A stretch of DNA of 64,000 nucleotides from contig JADKJI010000025.1 of the NCBI GenBank assembly GCA_016721085.1, positions 41,826-105,825 of the forward strand, in the 5' to 3' direction. The notes under the pieces are model-generated. The model ran no database searches. It had not been told where the DNA came from and was given only the letters and a program-made list of their open reading frames with translations. Both the position numbers and the translations under genes were made by a program. Of this stretch, positions 46,385 through 54,754 are shown one piece after another; the first letter of the stretch is position 1, and each line of letters opens with the position of its first letter. Source of the DNA: Chitinophagaceae bacterium. Lineage in GTDB: Bacteria; Bacteroidota; Bacteroidia; Chitinophagales; Chitinophagaceae.

Positions 46385-46819
46385 ATGAAAAATTTTAAAA
46401 TAAGTATTGTAGATGACAATGAATTTTGTCTACACCTGTATAAACAAATGCTTGAATCAGTACAGGTTACCAATATCACTACATTTTCCACATCAAACGG
46501 CTTTTTAAATAGTCTTACAACCCAGCCCGATATTGTATTCCTCGATTACCAAATCGACAATCTTACAGGTCTCGAAATTCTGAAGAAAATTAAAAGATTT
46601 AATCCTGAAATTTTTGTCATACTAATTTCTGGCCAAGAAGCAATTTCAGTAGCAGTAACAGCGCTGAAATTTGGTGCTTTTGATTATTTGATTAAAGATC
46701 AATTTGGTGCTGCAGAATTGGAACTTCTTTTGAAGAAAATTGAAAAATTAAAAAAATTAATTAAACAGAAAGAAAGTAAATCTATCCTCCATAAGATAAA
46801 ATCGAGCATTACTAAGTAA
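46385..46819 (+). CDS. Stand-alone receiver (CheY-like) protein at the left end of the EPS locus
   Basis: The 144-residue protein is one receiver domain: acidic pair in SIVDDNEFCLHLYKQML, phospho-acceptor Asp in DIVFLDYQID (near residue 54), Ser in place of the usual Thr in VILISGQE, and Lys in FDYLIKD. A Lys-rich helical tail follows with no output domain. It is clearly related to the 62482 protein at the other end of the locus. It probably relays a signal to polysaccharide production by protein contact. The Wza-like gene begins 29 bases after its stop. Confidence 0.88.
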   Translation: MKNFKISIVDDNEFCLHLYKQMLESVQVTNITTFSTSNGFLNSLTTQPDIVFLDYQIDNLTGLEILKKIKRFNPEIFVILISGQEAISVAVTALKFGAFDYLIKDQFGAAELELLLKKIEKLKKLIKQKESKSILHKIKSSITK

Positions 46820-46848
46820 TGAATGTCTCTGGATTGAAAATCCGAACT

Positions 46849-47646
46849 ATGAAAAAGATACTCTTCTTAACCGTTCCGGTATTACTAACACTTGCATTGT
46901 CTTCCTGCAAAATACAAAACCTATTTGATTATAGTAGCAATAAAAAACATGTTACAAACAAAGATACTATATTCAAAAAAAACATATTTCCTGACAAAGG
47001 AGATAGACTGATTTTCAATACAAATCCGAATTATCAATATACTATCAGAAAAGATGATAAAATTAATTTAAGTATCCTAAATCATGATGATTTAAGTGTA
47101 GGATCCATTTATAGCATTTACAATTCGAATGAAGGATATGGTAAATGGCTATTAGTTGATAATAATGGTGAAGTTACATTACCTGAAATTGGAAACATCA
47201 AATTAGAAGGCGAAACAATCCTTGAAGCAAAAGAATCGCTCAAAAAAGAATTATCTAAAAAAATCGTAAACCCCATTATCGATATTAAAGTTCTTAATAA
47301 ATCAGTAATCATTTTAGGAGAAGTTAAAACGCCAGGAAAAATACTGCTTGAAAGAGAGATTAACACATTGATTGAAATAATAGCACAAGCAGGGGATTTC
47401 GATCAGTATGGGAATAAAGCAAAAGTGAAAATTATAAGGAAAGTAAACGATAAAGATTATAGCGTTGAAGTTGATCTTACAAATATGGAAACTTACGCAC
47501 AAAATAACATTCAAATTCACCCAGGCGACATAATTTATATACCAGCTAAAAAACGTAAAGCTTGGGATAAGGGTGCAAGTTCCATCATTATACCAACCGC
47601 ATCTGCAATAACTGCAGCAGCTCTCATCTTCAAAACATTCTTCTAA
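46849..47646 (+). CDS. Wza-like polysaccharide export lipoprotein
   Basis: The 265-residue product has a lipobox (LALSSCKIQ), a Poly_export domain (YTIRKDDKINLSILNHDDLS, LLVDNNGEVTLPEIG, LEAKESLKKELSKK) and one SLBB-type domain (SVIILGEVKTPGKILLER, LIEIIAQAGDFDQYG). It ends with HPGDIIYIPAKKRKAWDKG and a terminal hydrophobic segment (IIIPTASAITAAALIF). It should form the outer-membrane exit for the polysaccharide. Start 46849 gives the lipoprotein signal; 46819 is an in-frame alternative. Its stop overlaps the Wzc-like gene start by one base. Confidence 0.91.
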   Translation: MKKILFLTVPVLLTLALSSCKIQNLFDYSSNKKHVTNKDTIFKKNIFPDKGDRLIFNTNPNYQYTIRKDDKINLSILNHDDLSVGSIYSIYNSNEGYGKWLLVDNNGEVTLPEIGNIKLEGETILEAKESLKKELSKKIVNPIIDIKVLNKSVIILGEVKTPGKILLEREINTLIEIIAQAGDFDQYGNKAKVKIIRKVNDKDYSVEVDLTNMETYAQNNIQIHPGDIIYIPAKKRKAWDKGASSIIIPTASAITAAALIFKTFF

Positions 47647-49752
47647 TGAATGATTTCAAACAAACCCTCAATATGTTGCGTCCCTTTTACAGGGGGCTGC
47701 CCATTATTGCTGTGGTTATGTTCTTAAGTGTAGCGGCCGCCAAAAAATACTTGAATTACACTACTCCCATGTATGAAAGTGTAGTACACATCAAATTAGC
47801 TGACGCTCAAGTCGGTATACCTCACTCAAACTTATATAGAGATTTTGATGTATTTGCATCAGCAAATAAAATTGGTGCTGAAGTTGAAATGCTGAAATCT
47901 CAAGTTGTAATAGAAAAAGCATTAGAACATATCGATCTAACTCAAACTGTTTACAGGGTAGGCGAAATGAATAAGACTGAATTATATTCAGATTGTCCAT
48001 TTAAAATGAAAACCAGGTACATAGATCCTAAAGTAATGGATAGTGTATTTTCTGTCGTAATATCCAATGATTCCAACTTAGTTATCACTGGACCGAAAGG
48101 TATTAAAGTATCAGGAAAAATTAATTTCCCAATAATGACGCCTTTCGTGGAATTCTACTTCTTCAAGAATGACTCCTTGTTTTTAAAAAAACCAAAATTA
48201 CTTTTAAATGATAAATACGAGTTTGTCTTAAACTCCCCTAAAGTTTTACTAAAACAGATAGAAGAAAAGATTGACGTTGTAACACTTGATAAAGAGGTTC
48301 CGATTCTACGAATCGCTTTTAAGAGTGCTTCAGCTGTAAAATCAGCAGATATAGTAAATACGTTAGCAGAAGCATACATAAAAGATTATGTGGAAGAAAG
48401 ATATACAGCAGCCGACACCACTGTAAACTTTCTAAATAGAGAATTAAAAAACTATAACGAAAAACTTTCAATATCTGAGGAGGAAATTGAAACATTTAAG
48501 AAGAAAAATAACGTTGTAAATATTAAGCAGGAGACAGAAACAGACTTAAGAAAACTTTCTGAATTAAGAAATCATTTGTCGGGACTACAAATGGATCTGG
48601 TAGCTATTGATAGCTTAGATAAATATATTACATCAGGAAAAGATGCATTTAAAGATTTAGCCCCCAATTTCCAGACATTTAATGATTTACTTAGTACTGA
48701 ACTCATAAAGAAAATCAAGCAGCTTCAAGCTGATAGGTTAGACCTTTTATTAAAATATACCAAAGAAAATGAAAAAGTTAAGGTAGTTGATGATAAATTA
48801 AATGAACTCTATTCCTATTTGCAGGAGTCAATAAAAAACACACGTCAAAACCTCCAGTTCAAATATGACGACCTTAAGAAAACAATTCAGGAAAGTGAAG
48901 AAGCCTTTGCAACTTATCCTTACAAAGACAGGAAAATGACCATTCTTGACAGGAATTTCAGTCTAAACGATCAAATCTATAGGTTTCTAAGGGAAAAACA
49001 AACAGATGCAGAAATAGCCCGATCAGCAAGTATTTCATTTCATAGAATAATTTCAAAAGGCGAAATCCCTACCAAGCCAGTCTCCCCAAACCCAGGCTTG
49101 TTAAAAGTAGTTGCAGGGTTCCTTGGATTTCTCTTTGGAACGTTATTTATTTATTTAGTTCATTTTCTAAAAGGAAGAGTCGATAATGCTACAAACGTTG
49201 AAAAAAGTACCGACATCCCTATTATAGGTGGCATACCAAAAATAAAGAGTCAGACTAAATATAAGGAAGTATTTAAAAAATTAAGTATTGACCTAGAATT
49301 AAAGAAATATCTCGAAAAAGGTTCTGTTATCGCCATCAATTCATTTGATCGAAATGAAGGTAAAAGAAAGATTGCCATCGGCATTGCAAAATTTATTCCC
49401 TCATTAGGTAAAAAGTAATAATAATTGATGCTGATAAATCAATTGACAGTTCTGCTAATAAAGATTTGACCATCATTGATTTAATACAACTAACCCTGAA
49501 TGGCAGCAACCGCAAGCATTATTAAGTGCTTTGAAAAAATTACAAAATGAATTTGATGTAATAATAATCAAAAATTTTCCTCAATCAACTAATGCAGAAG
49601 CTTTGCTTTTAATGTCTCCAGCAACGCTTAATCTTGTTGTGTTAGATAGCCGCCGAACAAAATTTAATCGTGTAGAGAAAACAGATATTCAAAAAGAAGA
49701 GCTTGGGATTACAACCATTCAGTTTATTATCAATAGAGAAGGTTATACATAA
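47646..49752 (+). CDS. Wzc/Wzz-like polysaccharide co-polymerase with degenerate kinase domain (two frameshifts)
   Basis: The N-terminal Wzz part begins with a membrane segment (PIIAVVMFLSVAAAKKYL), followed by periplasmic sequence with long coiled coils (about residues 255-440) and a second membrane segment (VVAGFLGFLFGTLFIYLVHF). The cytosolic part resembles a BY-kinase but its P-loop is changed (NSFDRNEGKRKIAIGIA, no Ser/Thr after GK). A Walker A'-like VIIIDADKSID remains. The frame breaks after SLGKK at 49418; adding one A at 49410-49414 and one T at 49480-49482 restores it to 49752 (NPEWQQPQALLSALKKL). No Tyr-rich tail is seen. Likely an inactive kinase that sets chain length. Confidence 0.87.
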
Positions 49753-49846
49753 GCGTATTTTTTCAAGTGATGGAAATGGTAAAAATTGCTTTCACGTTCC
49801 TAAAAACAAGAAAAATTGCTTGAAAAATACCATACAAATCTAAAAA

Positions 49847-51064
49847 ATGCAAGTTCTGGCCGATCAAGCTTTGGTAAGTGGGGCCTCCTTTCTTACCAAC
49901 ATACTAGTTGCCAGATCAATAGGAATAAGTGAATATGGAGTGTTCTCAACAATCATCCTGATCCAATTATTTCTATTATCTATACAACAACAGCTTCAAG
50001 TGGACTATTTCAAGTTCTCTGGGGAAGGTTTGAAGGCGCTCAAAAAATTAATTATACTAATGGACTTTTCTATGCACAATGCTTTCTATATTTTTTATTG
50101 CTTTGTGTATGCCTTTGTATCTATATACTAAATCCCTCCCTGCTAGTAACGTATAATAAAATAATATCGCCGGCTATACTAGCCACATTTCTTTTTTTAT
50201 TGCAGGATTTCCTGAGAAAAATATTTCTGTCATCTGAAAAAGAACATAGAGCCCTATTAATAGATTTTGTTACTAATTTTTTACAGATTTGCCTATTAGC
50301 TTATTATGCTCTTCTACAAAAATTAGATCTCCCTGCTGCCTGTTGGATTGTTGCTATTACCTATATCCCTTCAGTCATTTTAGGTATATATTGGTTACGC
50401 CCTGGTCCAATAATTTTTAGAAATATTCGATTTGCATGGAAAAATCATAAAGAACAAAGTGGCTGGATGTTTTTGTCTGCAATAGTACAATGGTTAGCAG
50501 GCAACTTCTTTGTTTTGGCAGCTGGATGGTGGCTTGGCGCAGCAGCTCTTGGCGCATTAAGACTTGCTCAGTATATTTTTGGTCTATTAAATGTAGTATT
50601 ACAAGCTGTTGAAAATTATGTACTACCAAAAGCCAGTCTGATTCAGCATTCAGATATCCAATTCAGGAAATTCCTTCTTACAGTATGGAAAAAAACAATT
50701 CTAATTTTTATTCCAGCTATTACTCTTTTAGTGCTGTTTAGTGAAGTAATAATGAAAATGGCAGGTGGCCAATCTTATACAGGTTATAGCTATGTTATAT
50801 ATGGTCTTTCAGTTGTATATGTTGTTATTATAACTTCTTTACCAATAAGAATTGCCCTTAGAGTTAAACTTTTTAGGTCAAAATTATTTTATTGGATATG
50901 TTCTATCTGCAATTTTTAGCATACTTACTGCCAAATGGCTTCTATTGAACTGGCAATTATACGGCGTACTTGTTGGCCTTCTTATAACGCAACTTATAGT
51001 AGTCGTCTATTGGATATTGATCCTAAAATCTAAAAATATATTATTATGGAAATTATCCATCTGA
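49847..51064 (+). CDS. Wzx-like polysaccharide flippase (two or more frameshifts)
   Basis: Three pieces in different frames make one multi-pass flippase of the MATE/PST type: LVSGASFLTNILVARSIGIS to about 50047; then FLYFLLLC through LDLPAACWIVAITYIPSVIL and WLGAAALGALRLAQYIFGLL to 50870; then NYFIGYVLSAIFSILTAKW to 51064. Adding one A to the A6 run at 50042-50047 and removing one T from 50870-50874 joins them. The N-terminus may extend upstream to about 49770 with further indels. It would flip lipid-linked repeat units across the inner membrane. Its end overlaps the next gene by 19 bases. Confidence 0.82.
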
Positions 51065-52212
51065 TATTAGGAAAAGCAAACCCTAACAGGATGAACGGGG
51101 TTAATAAAGTTGTCAACGAAATGGCTACACGCCAATTTCAGGCAGGATACCCAGTTCAGGTTTGGGGTATTACTTCAAATCCTATTCACGACTATCCAGA
51201 AAGAAATTTCAAAACAATTTTATTCCAGTCGTACTCAAATCCATTCAAAATTGATCCTGAATTAAGAGCGGCATTTAGAAATTATGCAGGAAATATTGTA
51301 GTACATATTCATGGTGCGTTTCTTCCAACCTTCTACAGTGCTACAAAACTTCTTCACTCGCTAAATATACCTTATATCATTACACCTCATAGTACATACA
51401 ATAAAGTAATGATGAAGAAAAACGGAGTAATAAAGAAAATATATTTTAGGTTTTTCGAAAAGAAATTACTTGACAACGCCTTTTGTGTTCATCTTTTGGG
51501 AAAATCAGAGTGGGAAGGACTGGAAGCTATTTATAATAATGACAAATCGGTTCTTATTCCTTACGGTTTTACAAAACCTGCAACGACCGCAACAACATTT
51601 CCAAATCAGCAAAATTTTAAGGTCGCGTATTGCGGAAGAATGGCTATTTATCCAAAAGGATTGGATATACTAATTCATGGTTTTTCTCATTTCAACAAGC
51701 TTTATCCAACAAGCCAATTGATATTAATAGGAGATGGAAAAGATAAAAGTAAACTTCAACAACTTTCGAAGGATTTAGGGATTGAAAAAGCGGTAGACTT
51801 TACAGGTGGACTTTTCGGAAATGAAAAAGTAAATAAACTAAAAGAATGTCATGTATTTGCGCATCCTTCTAGAACTGATGGTTTACCTGCCACAATTGTA
51901 GAAGCAGCTTCATTAGGAATTCCCTGTGTTGTTTCAGATGCTACCAACACTGGAGGTTTTATTACAAAGTATGATGCTGGCTATTTTATGGAAAAATTAG
52001 ATGCCAAAGAATTTTCGAAAGGACTGCAAATCATGTATAAAAGAATTATCGAAAAAAACGAAGGGGTAAAATTACAGGAAAATTCAATTAGGATGATAAC
52101 TGAAGCTTTTGACTGGGAACTCATATTAAAAAAATTCAATGAAATCTATACAAGTGCCCTAATGTCATCAAAAGATAAAAATCAAATAAGTCCAATTATT
52201 TCAATGATTTAA
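51046..52212 (+). CDS. Glycosyltransferase, GT4-type
   Basis: The 388-residue GT-B enzyme has an N-terminal acceptor domain (MNGVNKVVNEMATRQ, VVHIHGAFLPTFYS, ITPHSTYN). The donor domain shows VAYCGRMAIYPKGLDILI, LILIGDGKDKSKL, HPSRTDGLPATIVEAASLG (the EX7E region) and PCVVSDATNTGGF. It should add one sugar from a nucleotide donor to the growing repeat unit at the cytosolic membrane face; the sugar is unknown. It overlaps the flippase gene end, indicating coupling. Confidence 0.91.
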   Translation: MEIIHLILGKANPNRMNGVNKVVNEMATRQFQAGYPVQVWGITSNPIHDYPERNFKTILFQSYSNPFKIDPELRAAFRNYAGNIVVHIHGAFLPTFYSATKLLHSLNIPYIITPHSTYNKVMMKKNGVIKKIYFRFFEKKLLDNAFCVHLLGKSEWEGLEAIYNNDKSVLIPYGFTKPATTATTFPNQQNFKVAYCGRMAIYPKGLDILIHGFSHFNKLYPTSQLILIGDGKDKSKLQQLSKDLGIEKAVDFTGGLFGNEKVNKLKECHVFAHPSRTDGLPATIVEAASLGIPCVVSDATNTGGFITKYDAGYFMEKLDAKEFSKGLQIMYKRIIEKNEGVKLQENSIRMITEAFDWELILKKFNEIYTSALMSSKDKNQISPIISMI

Positions 52213-52238
52213 AATTCGTTGAAGAAGAAAGTAGCTAT

Positions 52239-53567
52239 ATGTTAAAAAGTAAACTTCCTATAAGTGATAAAGTGTTTTTCAGAATGATCAACATTCTGCT
52301 TGTAGTTGTTTTTTTTACAATGCTTAGTGGATATTTTGCCTGGAGTGAGGGGGCTGGATTCAATAAGATATTCAAAATGGTTTCGCGTCTTTTAATGACA
52401 GTTTCAATTTACTTGGTTTTCAAAAAGATTGAGAAGAGAGGCGCCATTGGATCATTTAAGTTTATTAATGTTCTTTCGCCTGGCCTTTATCTTGTTTATC
52501 TATTATTGGGGATACTTTCTTTACTATGGAGTGGAGAGCCTGACTACTCGGCCCTTCAGTGGATGATGGATGTTGAAAGTCTGGTTTTTGCCTGGTACTT
52601 CATTGGCTGTTTCCTTTTGTTAGGTCATTACTTTCCCAATTCGGGCATAAAAATGTATAAGGTGCTTGGTCATGCCATATTCGGCATCATGCTAATATTT
52701 GTAACCGGATATTTTGTAAATCCTGATGTATTTATGAGAATGTCTCATGGTGGAGAAGAGTTCAGGCTGGGAGGCTTCATTATAAATCCAAACGAGTTAG
52801 GTATGCTAAGTGCTGTTGGAATTACTTGTTATATATTCTGTTTGTATGAGAAGGGACAAAGAGTGTGGATAACAATACAAATCCTAATTCTTCTTTATGG
52901 GGTAGTATTAACGGGGTCAAGATCTTCAACTATCGGTTGCCTTATAGTTGCCTTCTTCCATATCAATCAATCAACTAATACAAAACTAAAAATGTTGATG
53001 TACGCAGGAGCATTCATGGTTATTCCTATAGCCATCGAAACTATGATCGTAAAATCTGAAGGAAATGGAGGTTTAGATGAAGTAATGAGCATGACAGGAA
53101 GATTACCATTTTGGACTGCTTTAATTACCGAAGCATTACCAAATGAACCTTTATTAGGATTTGGATTTCAGCGAATTTGGTATGAACTGTATTTTTCCAG
53201 TGTACATACATATACAGCCAGTATGGCGCATAATACATTTGTTCAGGTAATAATGAATCTGGGATTTATAGGTTTCACCATTATGCTTTTCCAGTTAATA
53301 TTCACATTCAAAGGGTTCTTACAATCTCCAAACAAAGAGATAAAGCTTATGAGCCTAGGCATAACCATACCAATTATGATTAATTCATTTACGGAATTTG
53401 GCATATTTGGAGAAACGAATTACGGAATTCTATTTTATCAATTACTTATTCTATATATAAGTATGACAATAAGCCCAAGGTTAACAAAAAAAGAGAAGCG
53501 ATTTATGAATCGTTTGAGGCCTAATTATTTTATAGAACAAAATATACCAAATGGAATACAGTCATAA
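52239..53567 (+). CDS. Wzy/O-antigen ligase-like membrane polymerase
   Basis: The 442-residue protein has around ten hydrophobic segments and a long periplasmic loop. The O-antigen ligase-type signature is GVVLTGSRSSTIGCLIVA, followed by GFGFQRIWYELYF and ASMAHNTFVQVIMNLGF, where the His before NTF is the usual conserved residue. In this locus it most likely polymerises repeat units in the periplasm (Wzy role) rather than ligating to lipid A. It overlaps the acyltransferase gene by 17 bases. Confidence 0.86.
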   Translation: MLKSKLPISDKVFFRMINILLVVVFFTMLSGYFAWSEGAGFNKIFKMVSRLLMTVSIYLVFKKIEKRGAIGSFKFINVLSPGLYLVYLLLGILSLLWSGEPDYSALQWMMDVESLVFAWYFIGCFLLLGHYFPNSGIKMYKVLGHAIFGIMLIFVTGYFVNPDVFMRMSHGGEEFRLGGFIINPNELGMLSAVGITCYIFCLYEKGQRVWITIQILILLYGVVLTGSRSSTIGCLIVAFFHINQSTNTKLKMLMYAGAFMVIPIAIETMIVKSEGNGGLDEVMSMTGRLPFWTALITEALPNEPLLGFGFQRIWYELYFSSVHTYTASMAHNTFVQVIMNLGFIGFTIMLFQLIFTFKGFLQSPNKEIKLMSLGITIPIMINSFTEFGIFGETNYGILFYQLLILYISMTISPRLTKKEKRFMNRLRPNYFIEQNIPNGIQS

Positions 53568-54744
53568 AATAATTCAACTGACGCCTGATCTGGTAAAAGT
53601 ATCCGACGATATCTCAACAAGGATTTCGAAGAAGACCTTGCCTGTTTGGTTTCCAGGCCTAAATGCATTAAGGTTCTTGGCTGCCTTATTGGTTGTTCTT
53701 ATGCATATCCACAATAATATGGGAATTTCCGGCCTACCCCAGCTTCCAGCATTTCCGGTTCTTTTCAAAGGGTTATCTGCTGTATCCTTTTTCTTTGTAC
53801 TGAGCGGCTTTCTCATAACTTATCTACTGTTAAAAGAAAGAGAAAGCACCGGAACAATTAACATCAAACATTTTTATTTACGAAGAGTCTTTCGTATTTG
53901 GCCGTTGTATTTTTTAATAATAGCATTTGGAATGCTTTTCTATTGGGGTATAGTTCCTGCTATGAATCTACCTTTTGAAAATGATTACCCTCACGAATTA
54001 GCGATCGTATTATATACCTTCTTTCTCGCTAATTTAATGAACAGCTTGTATCACGTAGGTGGTATACTACACATAACCTGGTCTATTGCCGTAGAAGAAC
54101 AATTCTATCTTTTTTGGGCCCCATTAGCAAAAAGATTCAATACTAAATTACCAGTCATTATTATACTTATAACAATATTATCACTGTGTCTGAATTTTGC
54201 CAACACCCTAAATTTTTTCAATTTATCAAAGGAAATGCAAGCATTTATTAGCACATTGCAATTCCACTATATGGGTTTTGGAGCTTACTTTGCTTGGCTA
54301 CTATATAATAAAAAGGAAAAACTGCTTTCTACACAATTTTTCAAAAACAAGGTATTTCAATCACTACTTTCTCTTTTGATAATATTGTATTTCCTATTCT
54401 ACCAAAGAAATATATTAGGAGAAATCCTTACCCCCATACCATTAGGGTTATTATTCGGTTGGCTTATTATTAATATATCATCCAATCCAACACGCATTTT
54501 CTCTTTTGAGAATAAACCCTTGAACCATCTTGGAAAAGTATCATACGGTATTTATATGTATCATATGCCTTTTGTATATGCTTCCGCATTTATATTCCAA
54601 AAACTACCACAAATACAAGCGTTACCTTATATATTTTTCCCAATCTATTATGTCTTAACCATAGGACTTACAATACTCGCAGCTTCACTTTCCTACAAAT
54701 TTATCGAGCAACCATTATTAAAGCGTAGCAAACGACTGTTTTAA
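53551..54744 (+). CDS. Acyltransferase-3 (OafA-like) membrane protein
   Basis: The 397-residue integral membrane protein belongs to the acyltransferase-3 family. It has about ten hydrophobic segments, LNALRFLAALLVVLMHIHNN with the conserved catalytic His, FFFVLSGFLITYLLLKE, FYLRRVFRIWPLYFL, and WSIAVEEQFYLFW. It probably O-acetylates (or otherwise acylates) a sugar of the exopolysaccharide. The ends overlap or nearly touch its neighbours (17 bases with the polymerase, 10-base gap to the fusion gene), so it is part of the operon. Confidence 0.92.
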   Translation: MEYSHKIIQLTPDLVKVSDDISTRISKKTLPVWFPGLNALRFLAALLVVLMHIHNNMGISGLPQLPAFPVLFKGLSAVSFFFVLSGFLITYLLLKERESTGTINIKHFYLRRVFRIWPLYFLIIAFGMLFYWGIVPAMNLPFENDYPHELAIVLYTFFLANLMNSLYHVGGILHITWSIAVEEQFYLFWAPLAKRFNTKLPVIIILITILSLCLNFANTLNFFNLSKEMQAFISTLQFHYMGFGAYFAWLLYNKKEKLLSTQFFKNKVFQSLLSLLIILYFLFYQRNILGEILTPIPLGLLFGWLIINISSNPTRIFSFENKPLNHLGKVSYGIYMYHMPFVYASAFIFQKLPQIQALPYIFFPIYYVLTIGLTILAASLSYKFIEQPLLKRSKRLF

Positions 54745-54754
54745 ACTAAAAATC

